Positions 46,919-56,008 of a stretch of 64,000 nucleotides of DNA are shown here, piece by piece. The position numbers and the translations under genes are program-made. The stretch's first letter is position 1. Each line of letters begins with the position of its first letter. Below the pieces are notes generated by a model, which was not told the origin of the DNA, made no database searches, and worked only from the letters and a program-made list of their open reading frames with translations. Source of the DNA: Aulosira sp. FACHB-615. GTDB lineage: Bacteria > Cyanobacteriota > Cyanobacteriia > Cyanobacteriales > Nostocaceae. Location of the stretch: NCBI RefSeq assembly GCF_014698045.1, contig NZ_JACJSE010000014.1:82602-146601 (forward strand), given 5' to 3'.

Positions 46919-47260
46919 ATGAACCCTCAACCGGAAGAAGATTGGCAACAACGCCTACAAAAGCTAGAAGCAGAAATTAATGCTGAGAGTGTAGAAGCGA
47001 AAAAAACAGCAGCCAGACAGCAGTCTCGGTCTTATTTTCTCAACTTTAAACAGTATTTTACTCGTTCGCAACTTTGGTTTCAAAGTTTATCTGGGACGGG
47101 AAAGTTAGTAGTTATGGGTGTTACGGTGCTAATGGGTTTGGCGGTGTTGCAAGCAGTACTAAAACTTGTGACCTCTGCAATTAGTCTGGCGGTGTTGGCA
47201 GGGTTAGTGTATCTTGGATACAAATTTTTTGTCGCTGATAGCTTTTCCAATAAGCCATAG
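46919..47260 (+). CDS. Small coiled-coil plus membrane-helix protein
   Basis: A 113-residue protein. The first 40 residues are charged and helical (WQQRLQKLEAEINAESVEAKK) and suggest a coiled coil. Two hydrophobic segments occupy about residues 62-105. No family is recognised. It lies 59 bp before the RDD gene on the same strand, so the two probably form an operon. Confidence 0.6.
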   Translation: MNPQPEEDWQQRLQKLEAEINAESVEAKKTAARQQSRSYFLNFKQYFTRSQLWFQSLSGTGKLVVMGVTVLMGLAVLQAVLKLVTSAISLAVLAGLVYLGYKFFVADSFSNKP

Positions 47261-47319
47261 CACTCTATATTAATCACGCCAGTTATGGCGCAACTATTAA
47301 ATTTAAAGGGAATTATTCA

Positions 47320-49452
47320 ATGGCGACACCAATTGTGAGGAGAAATGATAGTCAACCTAGTCATTCAAATGCACCAACACAAACCAATTCATTACCGTTA
47401 GTAACTCGACGTTTGGCGGCTTGGACAGCAGAAATTAGCCTAGTGGTTGTGAGTGGGTTAATTCCGTTTGGATTGGGAGCTTATGCCAATTCCAGGAGTG
47501 ACCTCAACCGTGTACCACTCAACCCTGTATTAGTTGTCACAGAAAGAGCGATCGCCAGGCCTTTGGCTTTACCTGTTAGTTACGGTATTCCCAATGTCGC
47601 CTGGCCGACTAATTATTTATGGATGTTGGCTTTAATTGCACCTGTCACTTTATCTTGGTGGCAATTGTACTTACTTGCAAAAACTGGGAGTACTTTACCA
47701 AAACGTTGGTTTGGTGTGCGCGTGGTGAATGACCAAGGTAAAGCCCCAGGTTTAGGCGCAGCGATCGCTAGGGAAGGTATTGGTCGCTTGTCTGTACCAG
47801 TTTCGATTGCTTACATCCTCTGGCGCTATAGTTTTGCCTTTCCGAATTTGGGACTGTTTACTTTTTTGGCAGTATTGATGGTGTTAGGCGAAAGTGTAGC
47901 TTTATCCTCTCGCCAAGGTCGTCGCGCCTTACATGATTGGTTAGCAGGTACAGAAACCATTGATGCTAAACGTCAAAATGGGCGGAGTGCATTGGTGAAA
48001 ACTGGTGAACCAGAAGCCCCAAATGCAACAGAAGTCAGTCTCGCACCCGTGTCAGCCACAGATGCCAAATTACCGACATTGTGGCGGCGGATGCAGCAAA
48101 ACTCCAACCTCGCTTTGTTTGCAGTCACCCTAGCAAGTATGAGTGCGGTACTCGCGGCTTTAATTGGGACACAAGTTTATATTCAAAAACAGCAAACTCA
48201 GCGAGAAACTTCACAAATTAACAGTCAGAAGTTTTTGGAATTTGTTAAACAATTAAGTCCCAACTCTGGCGCTAGTTTAGAAGAACGCCAAAGTGCAATT
48301 CTGGCGATGGGTGGTCTAAATGATTCCCAGTCGATTCAATTTTTGGCTGATTTGTTGGTGAATGAAACTAACCCAGTGCTGTTGAATTCCATTCAGCAAG
48401 CTTTAACAAATGTGGGTATTCCCGCTATCCCCGAATTGAAAAATAAAAACCAGTTTCTGGCTAACGAACTGCAATCAGCTGCACCCCAAGAACGCGAATC
48501 ATGGCAAAAGCGGCTACAACTCAACCAGCAAACTATCAATAAGATTTTGAATGTATATAGTGGCAAAATCAATGGTCTTGACTTGACTCGCACTACGTTA
48601 AGCCAAACCAGTACAAATGGCAGTCCTTTGTTTAATTTGGTGTTAGAAAACATTGATTTGTCAGGACTGAAATTAAAAGCGGCTGATCTCAACCAAGCGA
48701 GTTTTAAAGGTAGCCGTTTTCGGAGTATGGGTGAAGATGGTCGCTGGGATACTTATGATGATGCGATCGCCGATTTAACGCAAGTCCAAATGAAACAAGC
48801 CAATCTCACCGATGCTAACCTCAGCCGGGTGTTATTGACTGGTAGTGATTTAAGTCGGGCAACTCTCAACCGCGCTAATTTAGAAAGTGCGCGTTTAATT
48901 GGGGCAAATCTCAGCAGCGCCCAACTGGTGGGGGCTGACTTGCGGAATGCAGTTTTAGAAAATACCAGCTTGACTGGAGCCGATTTAGGTGATGCTAAAT
49001 TAAACGAAGCTAATCTTTATGCAGCTCGCTTGGGTAGAGTAATTGCGATCGGGACACAATTATCATTTGCCAACTTAACCAAAACTGATTGGCAAGGTGC
49101 AGATTTATCTGGCGCTTATTTAGATCATGCCAATCTCAGCAATGCTAACCTGAGTACTAGCCGGATGACTGGCGCAGTTTTACGTTCCGCCCAATTAGAA
49201 AATGCTAACTTACGCAACGCTGATTTGAGTTTTGTAGATTTACGCGGTGCAAATGTCGCAGGCGCAGATTTTAAAGACACAATTATTGCACCAAGCAAAC
49301 AAGACCCCGCAGATCAATTTGTGGAAACACCTGATACTGGTACAGTATCGGCTGTAGTTAAAGGTGTTGATTTTTCTCAAGCGAAAAACTTAGATGCCAA
49401 GCAATTAGCTTACATTTGTACCCAAGGTGGCATTCATCCCCGTTGCCCGTAA
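47320..49452 (+). CDS. RDD-family / pentapeptide-repeat fusion protein
   Basis: A 710-residue protein. Residues about 28-225 form an RDD-type membrane region (RRLAAWTAEISLVVVSG, then KRWFGVRVVND, and several hydrophobic segments). Another membrane segment is near 263-288. A short helical, HEAT-like region (QSAILAMGGLNDSQSIQFLADLL) is at about 325-375. From about 420 to 690 come pentapeptide repeats of the A(D/N)LxxAxL type, for example ANLTDANLSR and ADLSGAYLDH. The C-terminus ends with a two-Cys motif. It appears membrane-bound with a large right-handed beta-helix, orientation unknown. Function is unassigned. Confidence 0.75.
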   Translation: MATPIVRRNDSQPSHSNAPTQTNSLPLVTRRLAAWTAEISLVVVSGLIPFGLGAYANSRSDLNRVPLNPVLVVTERAIARPLALPVSYGIPNVAWPTNYLWMLALIAPVTLSWWQLYLLAKTGSTLPKRWFGVRVVNDQGKAPGLGAAIAREGIGRLSVPVSIAYILWRYSFAFPNLGLFTFLAVLMVLGESVALSSRQGRRALHDWLAGTETIDAKRQNGRSALVKTGEPEAPNATEVSLAPVSATDAKLPTLWRRMQQNSNLALFAVTLASMSAVLAALIGTQVYIQKQQTQRETSQINSQKFLEFVKQLSPNSGASLEERQSAILAMGGLNDSQSIQFLADLLVNETNPVLLNSIQQALTNVGIPAIPELKNKNQFLANELQSAAPQERESWQKRLQLNQQTINKILNVYSGKINGLDLTRTTLSQTSTNGSPLFNLVLENIDLSGLKLKAADLNQASFKGSRFRSMGEDGRWDTYDDAIADLTQVQMKQANLTDANLSRVLLTGSDLSRATLNRANLESARLIGANLSSAQLVGADLRNAVLENTSLTGADLGDAKLNEANLYAARLGRVIAIGTQLSFANLTKTDWQGADLSGAYLDHANLSNANLSTSRMTGAVLRSAQLENANLRNADLSFVDLRGANVAGADFKDTIIAPSKQDPADQFVETPDTGTVSAVVKGVDFSQAKNLDAKQLAYICTQGGIHPRCP

Positions 49453-49551
49453 AATTTAAATGGGGAGTCAGGAAAATACTTAATCCTACCTCCTCACTAA
49501 ATCACAAATGATACATGAAAACATTCAAATTATGGTGTGAGGAGTCGGGTG

Positions 49552-50046
49552 ATGAAGTATCTACCTAATTTAAGTTCATTGATAGCGGCTAGTGCAGTTT
49601 TCAGCTTGCTGATGGATTATCAACCAGCACAGGCTCAAGTTGCTTATGGTAGCTATGTGGGTGTCGGCCCCACTATTGGGTTAACTGATGGTATTCAAAT
49701 CGGCGGAGTTGTGGCTTTTCGTTACAAACTTTTAGAAGCACCAGTTTCTTTTCGCGCTCAAGCATTAATTGGTCAGAACACGGCTGTTGTCCCTACTGTA
49801 TCTTATGACTTGCCACTCAACTGGCAAACAGATGCTTATTTAGGCGCAGGCTTAGTGTTAACTGGTGGTGATAGTCCTTCTCCGGTAGGTAATAAAATTA
49901 GTTTTGCTTTACAGCCAGGAATTGATTACGTTGTTCCCAATAGCAATACGGTAATTTTTGGCAATGCGATTATTGCCTTTGATGCTTATCGTGATGGCGG
50001 TGGTACGGCGTTGGCTGTGCAAGGTGGGGTGGGTTTGAGATTTTAA
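49552..50046 (+). CDS. Exported beta-barrel-like hypothetical protein
   Basis: A protein of about 164 residues. ATG 49552 follows GAGGAG by 8 nt and is preferred over GTG 49537. A signal peptide is present (LIAASAVFSLLMDYQPAQAQ, cut after AQA). The rest alternates hydrophobic and polar residues with many Gly, Tyr and Asp and ends in a Phe (GVGLRF), the usual sign of an outer-membrane barrel. No named family is recognised. Confidence 0.65.
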   Translation: MKYLPNLSSLIAASAVFSLLMDYQPAQAQVAYGSYVGVGPTIGLTDGIQIGGVVAFRYKLLEAPVSFRAQALIGQNTAVVPTVSYDLPLNWQTDAYLGAGLVLTGGDSPSPVGNKISFALQPGIDYVVPNSNTVIFGNAIIAFDAYRDGGGTALAVQGGVGLRF

Positions 50047-50260
50047 GAGCTAGTTGAATACAGGCGATCGCTTCTTGCATTGCATGAGGATTAAAAGGCA
50101 ATCGTCTTTTTATATTTTCATACAAACATCCTTGTTAAACGAACACAAACACTAGTAGACTACGATTTGATTGCAAACATAGGGTAGTTAAAGAAAAAAT
50201 GTGAGTGTATCATACTAATCCGTTCAGAATTTGAAAGTATGAGTCTAGAATAAAAAACTT

Positions 50261-51505
50261 ATGGCGAGACCAGAAAAACCTACTGTTATTGATCTATTTG
50301 CTGGAGCTGGTGGCTTTGGCTTAGGTTTTGACATGGCAGGGTTTTCTGTGTCTTTATCGCTTGAAATTGATGCTTGGGCTTGTGATACACTGCGCTACAA
50401 CCGCCCCAGTATGACAGTGATTCACAATGATATACGTAATTTTAATACCGAAAGTAGTGTCAAGGAAATTTGTGTTTTTAGCCCAGACATTATTATTGGT
50501 GGCCCTCCATGTCAAGGTTTTAGTGTTGCAGGGCCAGCCCAAAAAGATCCGAAAGACCAGAGAAATAGCTTGTTTACTAACTTTGCTCAGTGGGTAAGTT
50601 TCCTTGAGCCTAAAGCATTTGTAATGGAAAATGTCAAAGGATTACTTTCACGTAAAAGTAGTAACGGTCAAAAGGTCATAGATATTATTAGAAAAACTTT
50701 TGAAGATATCGGATACTTTGTGGAAGTATGGAAGTTAAATGCGGCTGAGTATGGTGTGCCACAAATTAGAGAGCGTATTTTTATTGTTGGTAATAGAAAT
50801 GGCAAAGAATTAGGAATTCCTTTAAAGACGCACTCTTTAGAATTATATTATCTAAATAAATCTCAGTTATCACTGTTTGATAGTGAAGCTAAATTTCCTC
50901 CGATAACTTTATGGGATGCTATCTCAGATTTACCACCACTGAATGCGCGGGAGGGTGAAGAAGAGCAAGATTATTTTGTAGAGCCTCAAAATGATTATCA
51001 AGCTTGGATTAGAAATGGTAGTAATCTACTCTATAATCATGTGGCAATGGAGCATTCAGATAGGCTGGTAGAACGCTTCAAACAAATTAAATGGGGTGAG
51101 TCAAGTTCTGATGTACCTAAAGAATACGGAGCTAGACGGCGTAGAGGGAATGGAGAACTTTCAAATAAAAGCTATGACCAGAACAATCGACGGTTAAACC
51201 CTTACAAGCCATCCCATACGATTGCGGCCTCATTTTATGCTAATTTTATTCACCCTTTTCAACATCGAAATTTAACAGCACGCGAAGGTGCAAGGGTTCA
51301 ATCTTTTCCTGATAACTATCGTTTTATGGGCAAAAAAACTGTTGTGTCTCATAAATTATTACACAGAGAAGAAAGATTCGATGAGAAGTTTTTATGTCAA
51401 TATAATCAGGTTGGTAATGCTGTTCCACCTATCCTTGCTAAAGCAATTGCACTACATCTTCTAGAAAAATTAGAATTATGCCGAAAACCGATAGGAATCC
51501 TTTAG
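50261..51505 (+). CDS. C5-cytosine DNA methyltransferase
   Basis: A 414-residue C5 methyltransferase. Motif I DLFAGAGGFGLGFDMAGF at residues 11-28 binds SAM; the catalytic motif IV GGPPCQGFS is near 81-89 (Cys85); motif VI ENVKG is near 124; motif VIII with ERIFIVG is near 173; motifs IX and X (ARVQSFPDNYRF and NQVGNAVPPILAKAIA) are in the C-terminus. It overlaps the next gene by 28 bp, so methylation and cleavage genes are coupled. Target base is cytosine; the recognition site is not known. It has atypical low GC, suggesting transfer. Confidence 0.95.
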   Translation: MARPEKPTVIDLFAGAGGFGLGFDMAGFSVSLSLEIDAWACDTLRYNRPSMTVIHNDIRNFNTESSVKEICVFSPDIIIGGPPCQGFSVAGPAQKDPKDQRNSLFTNFAQWVSFLEPKAFVMENVKGLLSRKSSNGQKVIDIIRKTFEDIGYFVEVWKLNAAEYGVPQIRERIFIVGNRNGKELGIPLKTHSLELYYLNKSQLSLFDSEAKFPPITLWDAISDLPPLNAREGEEEQDYFVEPQNDYQAWIRNGSNLLYNHVAMEHSDRLVERFKQIKWGESSSDVPKEYGARRRRGNGELSNKSYDQNNRRLNPYKPSHTIAASFYANFIHPFQHRNLTAREGARVQSFPDNYRFMGKKTVVSHKLLHREERFDEKFLCQYNQVGNAVPPILAKAIALHLLEKLELCRKPIGIL

Positions 51506-52458
51506 TTCATGCTTCTAATCTTGAACAGAAGGAAAATCATCGTACAGAATATAGAGACACAGATAGTAGAAGATACCTTAGCGAAATTAGGACTGAGTAT
51601 GATAAATGGCATACTGCTAATTTAGAGTTAGTCGGGCCAACATCAGAGTTTACTGAGCAGGATGACGAAATTATTGCCAAAAGAGTAGAGCTTCTTTCAA
51701 CATACAAAGACTTTCTAGATCAGCAGCATTATGCTGAAAAGTTTGACTCTAGATCAAACCTCCACTCTAGTGTATTAGAAGAGTTTCTCTACTATTTGTT
51801 TAAAGATTTAGCACAAGATTTTGGAGAAAATGCTCTCATTGGTAAGTCACACACTTTTAAGGATATTTTCTTTGTTCCACCAAAATATTCAGAAATGCTT
51901 AAACGACCTTATGCGCGTATTGAAAAAAAAGATCATGACTTTGTGATTGGTGCAACTATTCAAGCATCGCTTGTAGCTGCACCTCCTCCAGAAAAAGATG
52001 ACAGTCCTGGTGAAAAGTTGACAATTCTTAAAGAAGAACCAGAAATTTATTCTGATCCTACAGTTACAGAGGAAAATACAGAGACACACATTTTTGACAT
52101 TCCAGTAGTTGTCATTGAGTGCAAAACTTACCTTGACAAAACTATGCTTGAAGGAGCTTCACGCGCAGCAGAAGATTTAAAGGCGAGAAATCCCAATAGT
52201 TTGTATCTTGTAGTTATGGAATGGATCAAGCTAACTAGTGATGTCAATTTACGAAAATACAAAGTTGATCAGATTTATGTATTACGTCAGCAGAAAAATA
52301 CTGATCGAAAATTTAGATATAAAGAAACGTATATTAAAAACCCAATTAATGTGGCTGTAGTACAGCATCTTTTCAAGAAGGTAAGAAATCATTTAACAAT
52401 TGATTGGTCTGGAGGAATTGAGCATGGTATACAGCGTGGTTGGCTAATTGATGAATAA
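51478..52458 (+). CDS. Type II restriction endonuclease, Bpu10I-like
   Basis: A 326-residue protein encoded directly after and overlapping the methyltransferase. The core strand IPVVVIECKTYLDKTMLEG, near residue 220-238, gives the E-x-K of a PD-(D/E)XK nuclease, with D at about 155 in HDFVIGATIQASL. This pattern and the E-C-K-T-Y-x-D-K-T sequence resemble the Bpu10I family. Bpu10I-type enzymes cut sites containing CTNAG, but that is inference and the specificity here is unknown. Only one methyltransferase and one nuclease are present, consistent with a palindromic site and a homodimer. No vsr or controller gene is seen. Confidence 0.72.
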   Translation: MPKTDRNPLVHASNLEQKENHRTEYRDTDSRRYLSEIRTEYDKWHTANLELVGPTSEFTEQDDEIIAKRVELLSTYKDFLDQQHYAEKFDSRSNLHSSVLEEFLYYLFKDLAQDFGENALIGKSHTFKDIFFVPPKYSEMLKRPYARIEKKDHDFVIGATIQASLVAAPPPEKDDSPGEKLTILKEEPEIYSDPTVTEENTETHIFDIPVVVIECKTYLDKTMLEGASRAAEDLKARNPNSLYLVVMEWIKLTSDVNLRKYKVDQIYVLRQQKNTDRKFRYKETYIKNPINVAVVQHLFKKVRNHLTIDWSGGIEHGIQRGWLIDE

Positions 52459-52632
52459 TCTACTGGAGTCTGAGGTCTAAATATTGCCTTCTTAGTTGTA
52501 TGGCACAGTCAAAGTATAGATTAGGAGATTGTTAATTGCTTAAACGCTGGAAGATTCTCAATTTATAATTCAGAATTTTCAAATCAGCACGGACTCAATG
52601 CCCAGCTAAAGCTAACAGCACTTTGCTAAAAA

Positions 52633-53571
52633 TTAGTGTTTATTCCTGTTGTCTAAAAACTTTAACTGATTGTACAAGCAGTTAATTTGTGGTAAAAACA
52701 CACCTGCGGCTTGGGCTTTACGTAGGGAATTTCCAATAATTGCTTCTACTTCTAAAGGACGTTGTTCATCATAGTCAATTTTCATGCTGGTGCGGTAAGG
52801 CTTCATCTTGACTGTGTAATCTAGCATTTTTTGAATGAAGCTATCAGCAATTATCCGTCCGGTACTTTTTGCACCTGCGGCTACTTCATACATTAATTGC
52901 TCAACTAATTGACGAGTGTAGGGATCTGCCATTAATTCATCAGTTCTGGCATTCAAAACCACAGATAAACCATTGTAGGGAATATTCCAGACTAATTTTT
53001 GCCAACGCGCTAAGAGTAAATCTTTTGTTAATTCTATTGCTATACCAGCATTTTGAAAGTCGTTGGCAATTTGCTGCATTATATTAGTAATTCCCGCAGT
53101 TTCGTAGTTATGGCTGTATTCACCCAAAACTATTTGTCCATAATCTACATGCCGAATATGTCCTTGTCCGACCTTATTGGAACATAAAAAACATAAGCCA
53201 CCAATAATGTTGACATTACTCACAATCTGAGAAATTTCTAGTTCTATGTCTAATCCATTTTGTAATACTAATACCACACCATTATTTTTAATTACAGGTG
53301 GTAATAATTTTGGTAATAAATAATTTTGGGTTGTTTTGAGGGCAACTATCACTACATCACATTGTGGCATCTTGTCCGCATCGTTATAGGCGTTAACTTG
53401 GGGTAAGGTAAAGTCGCCATCCTTCGATTCGATGATTAAACCATGTTGATTGACGTGTTCGTAGTCACTTTTGAGTAAAAAATGAACATCTAAACCCGCT
53501 TTTTGTAGTTTTGCACCGTAAAACCCGCCTAATGCACCTGTTCCGATGATGGCATACTTGCGATCGCCCAT
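52633..53571 (-). CDS. panE: Ketopantoate reductase-like (PanE/ApbA family)
   Basis: A protein of about 312 residues. The NADP-binding loop IIGTGALGGFYGAKLQKAG is near the N-terminus, and the central Lys region (KLVWNIPYNGLSVVLNA) and the C-terminal segment MKIDYDEQRPLEVEAIIGN are typical of 2-dehydropantoate 2-reductases. It would act in pantothenate synthesis, but many paralogues have other substrates. ATG 53571 follows GGGAG by 5 nt and is preferred over TTG 53583. It is not next to pan genes. Confidence 0.8.
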   Translation of the reverse strand: MGDRKYAIIGTGALGGFYGAKLQKAGLDVHFLLKSDYEHVNQHGLIIESKDGDFTLPQVNAYNDADKMPQCDVVIVALKTTQNYLLPKLLPPVIKNNGVVLVLQNGLDIELEISQIVSNVNIIGGLCFLCSNKVGQGHIRHVDYGQIVLGEYSHNYETAGITNIMQQIANDFQNAGIAIELTKDLLLARWQKLVWNIPYNGLSVVLNARTDELMADPYTRQLVEQLMYEVAAGAKSTGRIIADSFIQKMLDYTVKMKPYRTSMKIDYDEQRPLEVEAIIGNSLRKAQAAGVFLPQINCLYNQLKFLDNRNKH

Positions 53572-53713
53572 TGCTGCTCCCAAGATAATTAATAACTATT
53601 AATTAGATAGACTTTTGCCTATGATATTGTAATTTTATAACTGTAACTTTCGTCAAAAAAATTAAATCGCTTTAATATAATTTAAAATTTTTATCAGTGA
53701 ATAGGTAAAAAAT

Positions 53714-54115
53714 ATGGCTGATATTGTTGATATTGCGGTTGGTAATGACGCTTTTAAAACCTTGGTAACTGCTGTACAAGCGGCTGGTTTAGTCGAAACA
53801 TTAAAAAGTCCAGGGCCATTTACAGTCTTTGCACCGACTGATGATGCTTTTGCCAAGTTACCACCAGGAACAATCCAAACTCTGGTGCAGAATATTCCCC
53901 AGTTGACCAGAATTCTAAAATATCACGTCGTGGCTGGTAAGTTGTCTCAGGCTGAGTTAGCAAAACTAGGTACAGTTACTTCTGTAGAAGGCTCAATCAT
54001 TAAAATAGATTGTTCTGAGGGATTTGAAATCAAAAACGCTACTGTCTTAGCGGCAGATATCGATGCTGACAATGGCATAATTCATGTCATTGATACAGTA
54101 ATTTTGCCTGGTTAA
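53714..54115 (+). CDS. Fasciclin (FAS1) domain protein
   Basis: A 133-residue single FAS1 domain. The H1 motif [14 protein letters not shown] is at about residues 36-49, the [10 protein letters not shown] region at 74-83 and the H2 motif [13 protein letters not shown] at the C-terminus. There is no signal peptide, so it is a cytosolic or leaderless form. FAS1 domains mediate adhesion in other organisms. Small stand-alone FAS1 proteins are frequent in cyanobacteria with no fixed role. Confidence 0.92.
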   Translation: MADIVDIAVGNDAFKTLVTAVQAAGLVETLKSPGPFTVFAPTDDAFAKLPPGTIQTLVQNIPQLTRILKYHVVAGKLSQAELAKLGTVTSVEGSIIKIDCSEGFEIKNATVLAADIDADNGIIHVIDTVILPG

Positions 54116-54194
54116 TAAACTTTAGGTGGGTTATCCCCACCTCAATTATTGCGATTTTTTAATATTAATAAACTCATTTTACTAGTAGCTTAAC

Positions 54195-54227
54195 AGATCC
54201 CCGACTTCTTTGAGAAGTCGGGGATCT
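54195..54227. repeat. Perfect 15-bp hairpin
   Basis: AGATCCCCGACTTCT pairs exactly with AGAAGTCGGGGATCT around a 3-nt loop. No T tract follows. It is a type of hairpin repeat common in Nostoc-like genomes and may also end the upstream fasciclin transcript. Confidence 0.7.
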
Positions 54228-54392
54228 AAGCACGAGAAACTTCTTAAGAATTAATTAGATTTTCTATAGTTTAATTTATGTTACATTTGCGGAGTATTTA
54301 CTTTATGTTGATGCTAGTGTTTAGTTGAATATAGATAAAAATATGTTTAGTTTGTTTATTTAAAATGTTAATACTAAAGTGCATAACTATAC

Positions 54393-54728
54393 ATGCTTGA
54401 TTTTCATACCTTAGCCGAATTTTCTCGTACCAATTGTATTGGTATTTGTGCCTTTCTTGTACCAGCTAACTTAATTGCTACATTATTAACCATTATCTTG
54501 ACGGTTTTACGTAGACCAATATCTCAATTGCAGCCAGTTGTAGGAATTGCCATTATTTTTGCTGTAGTCATGGTACTTCATGTATATAGCTGGTTTGTGG
54601 TTGGTGTTGTGATGGCTCCTACTTATATATTGTTATCTCTAGCAATTACTTGTTTGGTAGTTAATTTTGCGGCGCTGATTTTCCACAAACGCTTTGTTCA
54701 TTATCCTGGTTTTTCCAAAACCTATTAA
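54393..54728 (+). CDS. Small integral membrane hypothetical protein
   Basis: A 111-residue protein with three hydrophobic segments (about 20-38, 48-67 and 72-95) and a basic C-terminal tail (HKRFVHYPGF). It has no recognised family. It stands 55 bp before the aminotransferase and might share its transcript. No Cys or charged motif suggests an enzyme. Confidence 0.6.
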   Translation: MLDFHTLAEFSRTNCIGICAFLVPANLIATLLTIILTVLRRPISQLQPVVGIAIIFAVVMVLHVYSWFVVGVVMAPTYILLSLAITCLVVNFAALIFHKRFVHYPGFSKTY

Positions 54729-54783
54729 CTTTAATAACCTACACCTGTCAAGATGAGAGAGATGGGGTGATGGGAACTCATAC

Positions 54784-55953
54784 ATGACTGATGACAAATT
54801 GATTTCTCGGATGCAGGCGGTTCAGTCGCCAATAATTCCTGTGGTTGGGGAACTGATTAAAAATTCTCCGGGAACCATTTCTCTCGGACAGGGTGTAGTC
54901 TCCTACAGTCCACCACCAGAAGCAATTGAACTTTTACCGAAGTTTTTAGGGGAAGCGAGAAATAATCTCTATCAAGCAGTGGAAGGAATTCCGCCTTTAT
55001 TAACTGCATTGACAGCAAAATTGTCAGCTTTTAACGGTATTGAAATTACTGATGAAAACTGTGTTGTGGTGACAGCCGGTAGTAATATGGCGTTTATGAA
55101 CGCGATTTTGGCAATTACTTCGCCTGGGGATGAAATTATTCTGAATACGCCATATTATTTCAATCATGAAATGGCTATTACAATGGCGGGTTGTCGTGTG
55201 GTGTTGGTAGAAACAGATGAAAATTACCAATTGCGTCCAGAAGCCTTAGCCGCAGCAATTACACCAAAAACCAAGGCTATTGTGACGATTTCCCCGAATA
55301 ATCCCACAGGGGTTGTCTATTCTGAAGCGGCTTTACGCCAAGTCAATCAAATTTGTAGCGATCGCCATATCTACCACATCAGCGATGAAGCTTACGAATA
55401 TTTTACCTACAACGGTGTCAAACATATTTCACCAGGGGCATTTGCTGGCAGTAGTGATTATACAATTTCTCTCTACAGCCTTTCTAAAGCCTATGGTTTT
55501 GCCAGTTGGCGCATTGGCTATATGGTAATTCCCCAGCATTTACTTGTGGCTGTCAAAAAAGTTCAAGATACAATTTTGATTTGTCCGCCTGTGGTGTCGC
55601 AGTATGCCGCATTAGGCGCATTGCAGGCAAAAGATGAGTATTTGAAGGAAAATATTGGTGCGATCGCTCAAGTACGTCAGTTAGTGATAGACTCGCTGAA
55701 TCATCTCCAAGGTTTATGTACTATTGCTCAAGCTGATGGTGCGTTTTATTTCTTTCTCAAAGTGCATACTCATATCAATGCGTTTGAGTTGGTGAAAAGA
55801 TTAATTCAAGAACACAAAGTTGCGGTAATTCCTGGGACAACCTTTGGGATGGAAAATGGCTGCTATTTGCGCGTTGCTTATGGGGCGTTACAAGACAATA
55901 CAGCCAAAGCAGGGATAGAAAGATTAGTTAATGGTTTGCGGAATATTATTTAA
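54784..55953 (+). CDS. PLP-dependent class I/II aminotransferase
   Basis: A 389-residue fold-type I aminotransferase. The residues NNPTGVVYSEAAL, the aspartate in DEAYEYF, and the Lys in SLSKAYGFASWRIGYM (near 230-245) are the PLP site. The N-terminal part has GTISLGQGVVSY, the substrate-binding GQG. The length matches the aspartate/aromatic aminotransferase group. The nearest neighbour is an NRPS in the opposite direction, 55 bp from stop to stop, so a shared pathway is possible but not shown. The amino acid substrate is not determined. Confidence 0.88.
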   Translation: MTDDKLISRMQAVQSPIIPVVGELIKNSPGTISLGQGVVSYSPPPEAIELLPKFLGEARNNLYQAVEGIPPLLTALTAKLSAFNGIEITDENCVVVTAGSNMAFMNAILAITSPGDEIILNTPYYFNHEMAITMAGCRVVLVETDENYQLRPEALAAAITPKTKAIVTISPNNPTGVVYSEAALRQVNQICSDRHIYHISDEAYEYFTYNGVKHISPGAFAGSSDYTISLYSLSKAYGFASWRIGYMVIPQHLLVAVKKVQDTILICPPVVSQYAALGALQAKDEYLKENIGAIAQVRQLVIDSLNHLQGLCTIAQADGAFYFFLKVHTHINAFELVKRLIQEHKVAVIPGTTFGMENGCYLRVAYGALQDNTAKAGIERLVNGLRNII

Positions 55954-56008
55954 TTCTCCCCCAAAGGCGCAAAGAGTAAGCAAATTTTCTCTTTTCTGAC
56001 TCCTAAAA

